Assembly: GCA_017994935.1 (NCBI GenBank)
Contig: JAGOJU010000038.1
Span: 1 to 34,170 of the forward strand
Length of the DNA: 34,170 bases
Direction of reading: 5' to 3'
Origin: Opitutaceae bacterium
GTDB lineage: Bacteria > Verrucomicrobiota > Verrucomicrobiia > Opitutales > Opitutaceae
In this document: in pieces, positions 1-8,691 of the stretch
Layout of the letters: each line of letters begins with the position of its first letter
How positions within the stretch are numbered: position 1 is the stretch's first letter
Made by a program: the position numbers and the translations under genes
The notes under the pieces: model-generated
Told to the model about the DNA's origin: nothing
What the model saw: only the letters and a program-made list of their open reading frames with translations
Databases searched by the model: none

Positions 1-123
1 AGGAAAAAGATCGATCATGCACGCACGACCCCGCTGATCCACACAATGAGAGGCGTCGGCTACTCGATCCACGAGGCCCAGATGGAGGGCAACGCCACGG
101 CAAAGACACCCGCACCCTCGTGA
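1..123 (+). CDS. OmpR-family response regulator, C-terminal end only
   Basis: The frame is open from base 1 and ends at TGA 121-123, so only the last 40 residues are in the window. The text RKKID...LIHTMRGVGYSI is the typical end of an OmpR/PhoB winged-helix DNA-binding domain (recognition-helix tail and the beta-hairpin 'RGVGY'). It is followed by an unstructured tail. The receiver domain lies outside the window. A histidine kinase gene starts 680 nt downstream in the same orientation, with one gene between, so this is very likely its cognate regulator. The next frame has a possible GTG start at 120 that overlaps this stop codon. Confidence 0.8.
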   Translation, partial: RKKIDHARTTPLIHTMRGVGYSIHEAQMEGNATAKTPAPS

Positions 124-173
124 ACGGCCAGCCCGTCATGCGTTGCCATCACCATCTCCCGCACTGCAATCCG

Positions 174-809
174 ATGAGAGCCGTCCTGTTGATCGGCATC
201 CTGCTTGCCTCCTGCACCGGGCTGCGGGCACAGGCCGTCATCCAGGGACGCGTGACGCTGCCCAAGGCGCGGCCGGCTGCAGTGATCAGCCAGCGCTACG
301 AGATCATCGCACAAGGCGGGGTCCTGGCGGTGCATCCTCCCGTCGCGGTTGTCTACCTCGAGGGCAAATTTCCAGCCACTCCTTCGCAACCCGTCGCACG
401 CATGGAGCAGAAAGGCCTGCTCTTTCACCCGGCGATCCTGCCCGTGCGTGCAGGCACGAGGGTGGAGTTTCCAAATCTCGACGACACCTATCACAACATC
501 TTTTCCTACTCGGCGCCCAAACGCTTTGACCTCGGCCGCTACCGGCCGGATGATCGCCCCATCCCTTCGCAGGTGTTCGATGTGCCAGGTCTTGTCACCC
601 TGCGCTGCGACATCCACGAGCACATGCGCGCGCTCATCCTGGTTCTGGATACACCGCATTTCGTTGTCACCGACACCTCCGGACGTTTCCGCCTCGAAGG
701 ACTTCCTTCGGGGAACTACGTGCTCAAGGCCTGGCTGGACAGCCGGACAACACGCGAGCTGGTCGTCGATCTCACGGCAGGAAATATCACGACTGTGGAT
801 TTCCCGTGA
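174..809 (+). CDS. Secreted cupredoxin-like protein with C-terminal carboxypeptidase-regulatory-like domain
   Basis: The protein has 211 residues from ATG 174. A GTG at 120 in the same frame would overlap the upstream stop codon and add 18 residues. I prefer 174 because it puts MRAVLLIGILLASCTGLRAQA at the N-terminus as a clean signal peptide; LASC could also be a lipobox. The middle resembles plastocyanin-type cupredoxin folds of the 'methylamine utilization protein' kind. H107 lies in YHNIFSYS, and C145, H148, H150 and M151 lie in LRCDIHEHMRA, a plausible type-1 copper ligand set. The last 35 residues (TDTSGRFRLEGLPSGNYVLK) match a carboxypeptidase-regulatory-like beta-sandwich. The gene sits between a response regulator and its kinase, and its stop codon overlaps the kinase start by 4 nt. 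Copper binding is inferred. Confidence 0.72.
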   Translation: MRAVLLIGILLASCTGLRAQAVIQGRVTLPKARPAAVISQRYEIIAQGGVLAVHPPVAVVYLEGKFPATPSQPVARMEQKGLLFHPAILPVRAGTRVEFPNLDDTYHNIFSYSAPKRFDLGRYRPDDRPIPSQVFDVPGLVTLRCDIHEHMRALILVLDTPHFVVTDTSGRFRLEGLPSGNYVLKAWLDSRTTRELVVDLTAGNITTVDFP

Positions 810-2599
810 AGAACGATCCCGCGGGAGCACGCTTCGGCAAGGCCGGATATCGCCTCCGGGTCCTCATCACGATGAAACTCGTGGTCACCACCCTGACGGT
901 GATAGCGGTCGTGCTCGCCGAACGATCCCTGACCAGTCGCGTCGAGGAGCGGTTGCAGCAGTCATTTCAGGGTGAGCTCACCAGTGTGCAACGATCCCAG
1001 GAGCTGCGACAGGCTGCGCTGCTTGAACGTGTCCGCACCCTGGTCAGGAGAGCACGCATCCATGCAGCGATCGAGGATGACGCCTTGGATCTGCTGTATC
1101 CAAGCGCGAGGGACGAACTTCGAGATCTCATGGACCGCGACAGCGGGCCCCCGGGCGCACAGCGTCCCGCCCATTCGCTGCATGCCGAGTTCTACCGGTT
1201 TCTGGACCGCAACGGAAAATTGATCCCGGTTGCGCGGTCCGACCGCGCCGGAGTGCTCTCGCCGGAGGAGGAGGCCTTTCTGCAGCTTCCCCATCCGCTC
1301 CGGCCCAATGTGGAAATCGGATACCTTGGCCGGACCTCAACGGGAGACCTTTCACCCGTCTCGGAGATCATCACAGCTCCCATCGTTTCTTTTGAAAATG
1401 GCGACATCATTGCCGCCCTCGTGCTGGGTTTCGAAACGAGTGCCCTCGTCCCGCAGGTTGCCGAGGGAGGCCTTGGTCGCGGCATCTGGTTGAACGGCAT
1501 GCTGCACATGCCGGCGGTCCCGAAATCGCAGCGGGAAGCCCTGTCCGAGGCGATCCGGCACGGCACCGGTCCGGCGGGCTTTCCGGAAAGTGGCATACGA
1601 CGGGATCTCGCGGAAGAGCCCCACCTCATTTTTGTGAAGCAACTCAACCCCGCTTCCGCCTACCCGCCGGCATACGATGTCATCGCCTATCCCCTGGCCG
1701 CGCTCGCGGCCCAGAAATCGCGCGTGCGCTGGCAGGTGATCGGCGTCGGTTGTCTCGTGCTCGGCGCGGGCCTTGCTATTAGCCACGCATTGTCGCGCCG
1801 GTTGACGCTCCCGGTCGAGCGTCTTGCGGATGACTCCGACCTGAACCGGCTCCAGCGCGAAAGAGCCGAGGCTGAACTGCAATCCACGCACGCTGAACTT
1901 CAGCGCGCCGCGCGCTTTTCCGCCGATGCATCGCATCAGTTGAAAACACCCGTCGCAGTCCTGCGTGCCGGACTTGAGCAGCTCCGATCAAACGGAGAAC
2001 TCTCACCCGACACAGCCGACGAGATCGGCTCCCTCATCCACCAGACCTACCGGCTCTCGAGCGTCATAGAGGACCTTCTCCTGCTCTCCCGCATGGACGC
2101 CGGCCGCCTCGAACTCACGTTCCGGCCGGTGGACGTCAGCAGGATTCTCGATGCGGCGCTCGACGACTTCAGCGCCCAGCCGGACGCGGACAGCATGCTG
2201 ATCTCCGCCCGGTACCCCGCTGCCCTGATGGTGTCGGGAGAGCAGAAGTACATCGCCCTCATCGTTGGCAATCTCATCGACAACGCCCGAAAATACAACC
2301 GCCCCGGCGGTCGCATCGACATCTCCGCCCGGGAGCAGGAGGGCGGGATTTGGATCCGCATTGGCAACAACGGTCACACCATCGACGGCGATGGCCAGCG
2401 CCATATCTTTGAACGCTTTCACCGGGCATCGATGGGTGAGAATATTCCGGGCTACGGACTCGGCCTGAACCTTGCCCGCGAGCTTGCACGGTTGCACCAC
2501 GGTGATCTGACGCTGTTGCGATCAAAGGACGATTGGACGGAGTTTGAAGTGCGCTTCCGGATGGCACATATTCCGCATCCATCCCCTTCTGATGCATGA
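806..2599 (+). CDS. Membrane sensor histidine kinase
   Basis: The protein has 597 residues and uses a GTG start at 806 that overlaps the previous stop by 4 nt. Transmembrane segments are visible at about residues 20-38 and 308-328. They flank a periplasmic region of about 270 residues with no domain I recognise. The stretch after the second segment (SRRLTLPVERL) looks like the start of a HAMP domain, but only about 40 residues separate it from the HisKA helix. The phospho-acceptor is H377 in ADASHQLKTPVAVL. The N box is NLIDNARKYN (489-498), the F box is IFERFHR and the G2 box is GYGLGL. The G1 region reads IGNNGHTI, with Asn where Asp is usual. It should act with the regulator ending at 123. 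The stop overlaps the barrel gene start (ATGA). Confidence 0.9.
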   Translation: MKNDPAGARFGKAGYRLRVLITMKLVVTTLTVIAVVLAERSLTSRVEERLQQSFQGELTSVQRSQELRQAALLERVRTLVRRARIHAAIEDDALDLLYPSARDELRDLMDRDSGPPGAQRPAHSLHAEFYRFLDRNGKLIPVARSDRAGVLSPEEEAFLQLPHPLRPNVEIGYLGRTSTGDLSPVSEIITAPIVSFENGDIIAALVLGFETSALVPQVAEGGLGRGIWLNGMLHMPAVPKSQREALSEAIRHGTGPAGFPESGIRRDLAEEPHLIFVKQLNPASAYPPAYDVIAYPLAALAAQKSRVRWQVIGVGCLVLGAGLAISHALSRRLTLPVERLADDSDLNRLQRERAEAELQSTHAELQRAARFSADASHQLKTPVAVLRAGLEQLRSNGELSPDTADEIGSLIHQTYRLSSVIEDLLLLSRMDAGRLELTFRPVDVSRILDAALDDFSAQPDADSMLISARYPAALMVSGEQKYIALIVGNLIDNARKYNRPGGRIDISAREQEGGIWIRIGNNGHTIDGDGQRHIFERFHRASMGENIPGYGLGLNLARELARLHHGDLTLLRSKDDWTEFEVRFRMAHIPHPSPSDA

Positions 2600-3843
2600 A
2601 ACGTCGTCGAGGCGCACTGCTCCTGGCCCTTCTCGCAGCGACTACCGCCCCGGCGGAGGAGGAGTTCTTTGACCGGATCAGCCAGGCTCTTTCCATTCAA
2701 TCCGGAGCGGGTCAACTTGCCGCAAGACTGAGTGGTTCTCTCGACCTTGAGACCTATGCCTTCTCACAACCGGCACCGGGTTTGATTCAATCGCAGCGTC
2801 AACATCTTCTCAATCCCCGCCTCTCGGTATTCCTCGACGCACAGGCCGGTCGAAGACTCTATGCGTTCGGTCAGGTTCGGGTCGACAGGGGCTTCGACCC
2901 GTCGGACAGGGGCCTGCGGGCCCGCATCGACGAATACGCGCTGCGTCTTCAACTGCGCGAGGATGGGCGACTGGGACTCCAGGTGGGCAGGTTCTCCACA
3001 ATCGTGGGGCGCTGGACCCTGCGCCATGCCTCCTGGGAGAATCCGTTCATCACCGCGCCGCTCGCCTACGAACACCTCACGGCCATGTGGGATTCGGCGG
3101 CGGCACGATCGACAGAGACACTCTTGAAATGGGGCCATCTGCGAGGGAGTTCGACACCGAACCAGGAGAACGCCGACCGTCACCTGCGGTTGCCTGTCAT
3201 ATGGGGACCAAGCTATGCAACGGGCGCGGTCTTCTTCGGCCGGTTCGACTCGTTCGAATTCGCGGCGGAAATCAAGAATTCGTCCCTCTCGTCACGCCCT
3301 GAGGCGTGGCATCTCACCCGGGAGGCATGGAGCCAGCCGACCCTGAGCGCACGTCTGGGCTTCCGTCCTTCGATGGCCTGGAATCTCGGGCTCTCCGCAA
3401 GCAGCGGTTCCTACCTGCTCCCCTCGGCCCGTGGCACGCTCGCACCGGGGACCGGCCTTGGGAACTATCGACAAACAGTCGTGCTCATCGACGCGAGCTA
3501 CGCATGGCGCCATTTCCAGGCTTGGGCTGAACTTGTTCACGGGCGCTTTGAGATTCCGCGGGTAGGACTCGCCGACACGATCTCCTCATTCGTGGAGATC
3601 AAATACAAACTCACACCACGCTGGGCAGCCGCCGTGCGTATCAATCGCCAGACCTTTGGTAACCTGCGGAACAACCAGAACGCCAGCGTGCCCTGGGGCC
3701 GGGATCTTTGGAGGGCGGACTTTGCACCCACTTTCCGCTTCAGCGCCAACCTCCAGGCCAAGCTGCAGTACTCCATCCAGAAGGAGGAGGGGCGGCCCCA
3801 CGCCCAGCACATCGGTGCGGGCCAGGTCACCGTGCGTTTCTAG
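2596..3843 (+). CDS. Outer-membrane beta-barrel protein of unknown family
   Basis: The protein has 415 residues and begins with signal peptide MKRRRGALLLALLAATTAPAEE. The rest is made of alternating short amphipathic strands such as RLYAFGQVRVDRGF, YALRLQLREDGRLGLQVGRF and FQAWAELVHGRFEI, and it ends ...AGQVTVRF with a terminal Phe, as outer-membrane barrels do. I do not recognise the family. The text 'LGLQVGRFSTIVGRW' resembles porin-like proteins that carry a conserved early strand. It overlaps the histidine kinase by 4 nt, so it is translationally coupled and probably works with the kinase and the cupredoxin-like protein, for example in metal or electron-carrier handling at the envelope. 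That role is inference. A hairpin terminator follows directly. Confidence 0.75.
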   Translation: MKRRRGALLLALLAATTAPAEEEFFDRISQALSIQSGAGQLAARLSGSLDLETYAFSQPAPGLIQSQRQHLLNPRLSVFLDAQAGRRLYAFGQVRVDRGFDPSDRGLRARIDEYALRLQLREDGRLGLQVGRFSTIVGRWTLRHASWENPFITAPLAYEHLTAMWDSAAARSTETLLKWGHLRGSSTPNQENADRHLRLPVIWGPSYATGAVFFGRFDSFEFAAEIKNSSLSSRPEAWHLTREAWSQPTLSARLGFRPSMAWNLGLSASSGSYLLPSARGTLAPGTGLGNYRQTVVLIDASYAWRHFQAWAELVHGRFEIPRVGLADTISSFVEIKYKLTPRWAAAVRINRQTFGNLRNNQNASVPWGRDLWRADFAPTFRFSANLQAKLQYSIQKEEGRPHAQHIGAGQVTVRF

Positions 3844-3847
3844 TGGG

Positions 3848-3879
3848 CGGTAACAGGGCTGTTACCGTCATTCTCTTTT
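3848..3879 (+). terminator. Rho-independent terminator after the cupredoxin/kinase/barrel operon
   Basis: A perfect 8-bp inverted repeat, CGGTAACA (3848-3855) and TGTTACCG (3860-3867), encloses a GGGC loop. It is followed by the T-rich run TCATTCTCTTTT. It begins 5 nt after the barrel gene's stop codon, which is where an operon terminator is expected. The T-tract is interrupted by C and A, so it may be only moderately efficient. Confidence 0.65.
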
Positions 3880-3952
3880 CAGGGAACCACCATTGAATGA
3901 CCCTGAAGGCAAGGTCCATCACCCTCCCCCTTCCTCCAGGAAAAGCGCTTCG

Positions 3953-5503
3953 ATGAAAATACCTGCCGGCATACAAAGGCATTTCGTTTGGCTGAACCTT
4001 CCTTCGCTGCTCCTCATCACATTGCTGCAGCGAATGCCGGTGACACGCCTGGCATCGCTCCTGCCCTTCTCCTCCGCGCCTTCGCCCATCGGCACGCTGC
4101 TTCGCTCCGCCTTCACCACGGCCGCGGCGCTCGGATCCGTGCATGCCCTCGCAGGAGCAACCCAGCTTTCCACGACGATGCCCAGCCCGGTCAATGTCGC
4201 CGTCGGCGCAAGCGTCACGATCGGTTTTGCCATCACGGGCACAACCTCGGGCGCCGATTCGTGGACCCACGGCGGCACCGTTCCCCCCGGCCTTTCCTTC
4301 AGCGACCTCAACTCGGAAGTGCTCCGGCTTACCGGCACTGCCACGGTTCCCGGTTCCTACACTTTCTCGGTTCAGGCACATGATGCGATCGGCGGGGATA
4401 CGCCCAACTACTCCTTCACGATCAATGTCACCGGTCAGACGAATGTCGCACCTTCAATCACCGCACAACCGTCAACCACGGTTGTCAACGCCGGTGCAAC
4501 CCTGACGCTTTCGGTCACGGCATCGGGTACGCCGGCTCCCTCCTATCAATGGCATCGAAACGGCCGCGTCCTCTCCGGCGAAACCCTGTCCACGCTCACG
4601 CGAACCCAGGCGAACCCGAGCGACGCCGGAATCTACACCGTGACCGCCACAAACGCGGCTGGCGCAGCCTCAAGCAATGCCGCAATCGTGGCAATTGCCA
4701 CCAGCGAACTCTTCACTGGCTCGGCGTTTTCCGATCCAGCCTGGCGCTCGATCAATCATCCCAACGGGAATATCTACACCCAGGTCTTGCTCACGGGCAC
4801 CGCAACCACCGTCACCGCCGACCCAGGAAAGACAACACGACTGTCCTACATTGATCTCCAGGATGACATCGTGCAATTGGAGTTCTCCGGTCCCGGATCC
4901 ATGACCGTGACGCTCGACAACGCCTCGGGTCCCGCCCTGCCGGCGAAATACAATCAAAACGTCGAGTACATGAAGGGCCACGCGACCGTCATCCTTCAGG
5001 GGACATCTTCCAATTCGTTCTTCTCCGCCTTCTCGGTCGGGCGCCTCACCGCGGTCAATCAGTCACTCTTCCGCGACAACGAATCCTACGATGGACACGC
5101 GGATCTCGCAAGGCTCGTGATCCAGAGCCCCACAGGTCAATTCGCGGGCCTGTTCATCGGAAACGGCTCCTTCAACGACCTCGCCGGCGACACCGGCATC
5201 TATGCGCCCGGCGTTTCCTTTTCCTTCCATATCCGGATTCGCGACATCTCCGCCTTTGACAATGCGCGCCCCGTGCTCCTGCTCGGTGGAACCCCGAATC
5301 CGGAGAACGGCCTGCGCATCCTCGGGGGCGATCTCGAACAACCCAATGCGCGTCCCATTGAAATCGCCGGTGTGGGCCGTGTGATGATGTCGGCAGGAAC
5401 GGACTCCCACAACCGCTTTGAACCCGCCCAGGTAAACAAGGGTCGTCTCGAAACAAACGGCACCGATGTCACGTCAACCGTGATCGTAAATCCAACACCG
5501 TAG
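3953..5503 (+). CDS. Secreted Ig-like domain protein
   Basis: The protein has 516 residues. ATG 3953 is chosen because AGGAAAAG at 3938-3945 is a good ribosome binding site 7 nt upstream. The frame also extends to a TTG at 3893. A long N-terminal hydrophobic stretch ending SAFTTAAALGSVHALAGA looks like an extended signal peptide. Next comes a putative-Ig/cadherin-like domain (VPPGLSFSDLNSEVLRLTGTA...FSVQAHD), then an I-set-like domain (APSITAQPSTTVVNAGATLTLSVTA...YQWHRNG...DAGIYTVTATNAAG). The C-terminal half (about 260 residues) has no domain I can name, although such text is common in large secreted Verrucomicrobiota proteins. A structural or adhesive envelope role is likely, but no enzyme motif is visible. 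Confidence 0.8.
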   Translation: MKIPAGIQRHFVWLNLPSLLLITLLQRMPVTRLASLLPFSSAPSPIGTLLRSAFTTAAALGSVHALAGATQLSTTMPSPVNVAVGASVTIGFAITGTTSGADSWTHGGTVPPGLSFSDLNSEVLRLTGTATVPGSYTFSVQAHDAIGGDTPNYSFTINVTGQTNVAPSITAQPSTTVVNAGATLTLSVTASGTPAPSYQWHRNGRVLSGETLSTLTRTQANPSDAGIYTVTATNAAGAASSNAAIVAIATSELFTGSAFSDPAWRSINHPNGNIYTQVLLTGTATTVTADPGKTTRLSYIDLQDDIVQLEFSGPGSMTVTLDNASGPALPAKYNQNVEYMKGHATVILQGTSSNSFFSAFSVGRLTAVNQSLFRDNESYDGHADLARLVIQSPTGQFAGLFIGNGSFNDLAGDTGIYAPGVSFSFHIRIRDISAFDNARPVLLLGGTPNPENGLRILGGDLEQPNARPIEIAGVGRVMMSAGTDSHNRFEPAQVNKGRLETNGTDVTSTVIVNPTP

Positions 5504-5516
5504 CGTTTCTGATCAG

Positions 5517-5550
5517 GCCAGCCTTCCGCCCCGCGGATTCGGCCGCTGGC
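5517..5550. terminator. Possible bidirectional terminator between convergent genes
   Basis: Inverted repeat GCCAGC (5517-5522) / GCTGGC (5545-5550) lies in the 53-nt gap between the convergent Ig-domain and RNase D genes. The loop is long (22 nt) and there is no clean T-tract, so the call rests mainly on position. Confidence 0.25.
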
Positions 5551-5556
5551 ACCGCT

Positions 5557-6717
5557 TCACCCGCCCGTCATCAACTCAGCCTGCCAGGGAAGCAGCACGC
5601 TCGCCATCTTGTCAGGGGCACGTGCAATCTGTGCGAGCTGGCTGCGATTGGCGATGAGTGTCGGTTCGATGGAAAGTTTCGCGGCAACTCGGTCGCGCCC
5701 GGCCTTCAACTTGTCCTGCAATTCCATTTCCTCCGGGGTGAGCGGTGAATGATTCGGATCCCTGCCACGCCGGCGCGGCAGGGTCTGCAGGTCCTTCTCA
5801 AGCCCCAAACGCACTGCCGACGCCAATGACGCGATCAACCGGTCATGACGCCTCCCGAGATGATGAGCGGCCAGGATCGCACGCTCATCGCATCCGTCCT
5901 CCGCAGCCTGCGCAAAGCGAACAAGGACCTCATTTGAGCACACTTTGAACGGAGGCACATCCAGGCGCTGCGCCGTCTTTTCCCGCCAGTGCCAGATGGC
6001 GTGCAGGACGGTCAGACCCTTTCCACGCAGGCGCTCGGACTTCCCGATTCTCCAGTCATTCTCATCCGGCGGCGCAAACCCTTCCATGCCCGCTTCGATC
6101 TGCCGCTGACATTGCTGGTCAAGCCATTCGAGCCGGTCGCGTTTGGCCAGTTCCCTCAGGAGAAGATCGCGCAGGTCCGGCAGATGGGCGACATCGCGGG
6201 CGGCGTAGTCACGCAGCTTGGGGGAAATCGGTCGCTTAGACCAGTTCGCCTTCTGTCCTTCCTTGTCCAGAGCGACTCCGAAATGCTCCTCCAGAAGGGA
6301 CGCCAGTCCCACTCGCTGGCGACCGAGCAACTGCGCCGCAAGCATCGTGTCGAACAGACTCTTGGCTCGAAAGCCGCACTCCGCATGGAGAAGTCGCAGA
6401 TCGAAATCGCTGCCATGCATCACCAGATGCTTCTGCGCAAGCCGCGACCAGATCTGCTTCGCCTCGATGCCCGGCGCCATCACGTCGACGAGAAAGATCT
6501 CCCCATCGACGAGAAACTGCAGCAGGCAGAGCCGCATCTTGTAATGGTACATATTGTCCGCCTCGGTATCGAGAGTCACCTCGTCGACGCGATCCAAAGC
6601 GGCAAGCAGGGGTCCAAGCGAACCCGGCTGATCCAGAAGATGGTAGGCAGGCCTGGGCGATGGCACTTTCACGCCAAACAATCGGCGCACAGGCAGCGGA
6701 AGGAAATGCAATTTCAT
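5557..6717 (-). CDS. rnd: Ribonuclease D (3'-5' exoribonuclease)
   Basis: The protein has 386 residues from ATG 6717 (MKLHFLPLP). The frame continues to a GTG at 6750, but the added residues look non-coding. It has the DEDDy exonuclease signature: DTEAD (Exo I), HGSDFDLRLL (Exo II) and YAARDVAHLPDL (Exo III with Tyr). A HRDC domain follows (RLRGKGLTVLHAIWHWRE...FKVCSNEVLVRFAQ). Members of this family trim the 3' ends of tRNA precursors and other stable RNAs with two metal ions. The first 27 residues before the exonuclease domain are slightly longer than in E. coli RNase D, but the layout is the same. It stands alone on the minus strand, divergent from the sigma factor gene. Confidence 0.92.
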   Translation of the reverse strand: MKLHFLPLPVRRLFGVKVPSPRPAYHLLDQPGSLGPLLAALDRVDEVTLDTEADNMYHYKMRLCLLQFLVDGEIFLVDVMAPGIEAKQIWSRLAQKHLVMHGSDFDLRLLHAECGFRAKSLFDTMLAAQLLGRQRVGLASLLEEHFGVALDKEGQKANWSKRPISPKLRDYAARDVAHLPDLRDLLLRELAKRDRLEWLDQQCQRQIEAGMEGFAPPDENDWRIGKSERLRGKGLTVLHAIWHWREKTAQRLDVPPFKVCSNEVLVRFAQAAEDGCDERAILAAHHLGRRHDRLIASLASAVRLGLEKDLQTLPRRRGRDPNHSPLTPEEMELQDKLKAGRDRVAAKLSIEPTLIANRSQLAQIARAPDKMASVLLPWQAELMTGG

Positions 6718-6953
6718 CAGATCGTGTGCCCAGCCCCATGGCCAGGTCACGGAACACGACTACACTTGTTTCCCCTCCCACGCTCAATCTGATTTTCCGG
6801 GCCCCGGCAGACGAGTTCACCCATTCGACGAATGCGTCCGTTTCAAATCAAGCCGGCCCATGCATCCTCTCTCCCGGAATCCGGACGGAGCCTGAATTCG
6901 GAGCTTGTTTTGCCGCCTGTCCGGCGTAGTACTCACCCCGCCCGCCGCTCACC

Positions 6954-7496
6954 GTGCCACCCCAGGATATTGAAACTGCCCGCTGGTTTGACGAGGAAGT
7001 GCGTCCTCATGCCACCGCCTTGCGGGCATGGCTTCGCGCCCAGTTTCCTTCGCTGATGGACCCGGACGACCTGGTCCAGGAATCGTACCTCCGACTCCTG
7101 CGCGCCCGGGACGCTGGCAAGATCGCGAACGCGAAGGCGTTCCTTTTCACAACGGCTCGGAACGTCGCGCTCGATCTTGTGCGGAGAAATCGAGTGGCTC
7201 CGACCGAGGCACTAGTTAGCGAGGAGCCTTCATTCGTCTTAGCGGAAGGAACCAATGTCGCCGAACATGTCTGTCGCACACAGGAAATTGAGATTCTTCA
7301 CGATGCAATCCGCAGTCTGCCCGGCCGATGCCGTGAAATCATGACGCTGCAGAGAATCCATGGCCTTTCGAACCGCCAGATCGCGGATCGTCTCGGATTG
7401 TCCATTCACACCGTCAATGCCCAGATGGTCATCGGGCTCATGCGCTGCCGCGCCTACCTGAAGGAACGGGGAGTATTGGGCAACGGACGACAATGA
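6954..7496 (+). CDS. ECF sigma factor (FecI-like, sigma-70 family)
   Basis: The protein has 180 residues with a GTG start at 6954. Region 2 is seen as LMDPDDLVQESYLRLLRARD...AFLFTTARNVALDLVRRNR. Region 4 is seen as AIRSLPGRCREIMTLQRIHGLSNRQIADRLGLSIHTVNAQM, with a helix-turn-helix. There is no region 1 or 3, as usual for ECF factors. The gene overlaps the following FecR-type gene by ATGA, and an STN protein and TonB-dependent receptor follow. This matches FecI/FecR/FecA-type trans-envelope induction, where ligand binding to the receptor frees the sigma factor. A weak promoter-like pair, TTGTTT (6905) and TAGTAC (6927), spaced 16 nt, lies upstream, but I cannot assign it firmly. Confidence 0.9.
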   Translation: MPPQDIETARWFDEEVRPHATALRAWLRAQFPSLMDPDDLVQESYLRLLRARDAGKIANAKAFLFTTARNVALDLVRRNRVAPTEALVSEEPSFVLAEGTNVAEHVCRTQEIEILHDAIRSLPGRCREIMTLQRIHGLSNRQIADRLGLSIHTVNAQMVIGLMRCRAYLKERGVLGNGRQ

Positions 7497-8575
7497 ACCC
7501 TGGCAGAAATCCGCATTCCTCCGACCTCCGAACCGCGGAACACGAGGCGGCCGAGTGGGCATTGCGTCTCCGAAACGGACTGCGAAGAGATGACCGCCGG
7601 GAGTTCGAAGCGTGGCTGAAAAGCGATGTGCGCCGCGGCGCAATTTTTGCGGAGATGGAAGAAGCCTCCCGCCTTCTTGACCGTCTGCGTGATCCTGCGT
7701 TCGCGAGCGCGGACGTGCCTCACCCTGAGGCTACGTTTCAAGCCGACACCGGGCCCACCGAAACGCGCAGACGCTGGCTCGCACCCCTCGCCCTGGCTGC
7801 TGCGGCCGCACTCGCCATCGTCGGAGTCCTGAACATGACGTCACCGGTTGCAGACGGCAGCTACTCTGCCGCGTTTGTGACCGCGGCAGGAGCATCGCAG
7901 ACGGTGCAGCTGCCCGATGGTTCCGTGCTGCGGTTGAATACGGACAGTGCGGTCGTGGCAGACTATTCGGCGAACGAGCGGCGGGTTCGTCTCAAACGAG
8001 GCGAGGCGTTCTTTTCTGTCGCAAAAAACCCCCAGCGCCCGTTCTGGGTCGATGCAGGCGCCGTTTCCGTGCGCGCGGTCGGCACCGAATTCAATGTGCG
8101 GTTCCGGCCGGAGTCCGTTGAAGTTCTCGTAAAGGAGGGCAAAGTCAGCGTAAATCCATTGCCTGCAAAATCCGCGACCACAGAGGCCGCCGATCCGCCC
8201 CCGACGCACATGATCGTCGCAGGAGAGCAGGCAACGGTATCCCTGCCTGCAAGTGAGGCCCGCGAACGGCCGCAGGTTCTGGTCGCTTCCGTGGATGCCC
8301 AGCGCATGGAAAGCGCGCTCGCATGGCAGCAGGGCCGGCTGGAATTCACGGATACGCCTCTCGCTGATGTAGTCGCGGAGTTCAATCGCTACAATCGTCA
8401 TCAATTGGCGATCGGCGACCCATCACTGCGCGCTGAACCATTTGGAGGCACCTTCGCTCCTCAAGGCTACGAGGCTTTCCTTGAAGTGCTCGAGCAAAGT
8501 TTCGGAATCGTGGGTGAACGTCGCGGAAACGAGACCATCCTCCGGCGCAAACCGACATCCCCGCATTCGAACTGA
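7493..8575 (+). CDS. FecR-type anti-sigma factor / sensor
   Basis: The protein has 360 residues and starts in the 4-nt overlap with the sigma gene. The N-terminal cytoplasmic part (AAEWALRLRNGLRRDDRREFEAWL) is a DUF4880-type sigma-binding segment. One transmembrane helix is at about residues 96-112 (WLAPLALAAAAALAIVGVL). The periplasmic FecR domain follows (VQLPDGSVLRLNTDSAVVADYS...RRVRLKRGEAFFSVAKNPQRPFWV...VRAVGTEFNVR). The C-terminal domain (LEFTDTPLADVVAEFNRYNRHQLAIGDPSL) is a DUF4974/STN-like module that would contact the signalling domain of the receptor system. It holds the sigma factor inactive until the transporter signals. This is established for the family and inferred here from context. 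Confidence 0.92.
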   Translation: MNPGRNPHSSDLRTAEHEAAEWALRLRNGLRRDDRREFEAWLKSDVRRGAIFAEMEEASRLLDRLRDPAFASADVPHPEATFQADTGPTETRRRWLAPLALAAAAALAIVGVLNMTSPVADGSYSAAFVTAAGASQTVQLPDGSVLRLNTDSAVVADYSANERRVRLKRGEAFFSVAKNPQRPFWVDAGAVSVRAVGTEFNVRFRPESVEVLVKEGKVSVNPLPAKSATTEAADPPPTHMIVAGEQATVSLPASEARERPQVLVASVDAQRMESALAWQQGRLEFTDTPLADVVAEFNRYNRHQLAIGDPSLRAEPFGGTFAPQGYEAFLEVLEQSFGIVGERRGNETILRRKPTSPHSN

Positions 8576-8691
8576 GTTGGGACGCGCATCGCACCCTTGA
8601 TTTTTTGGAGAAAACAACCGCAGCCTTAGTTAGGCTGAACGGGTTCGTTCGTCTATCAGGGATGCGTCACGGGGCCCAATGCCCCGCACTC

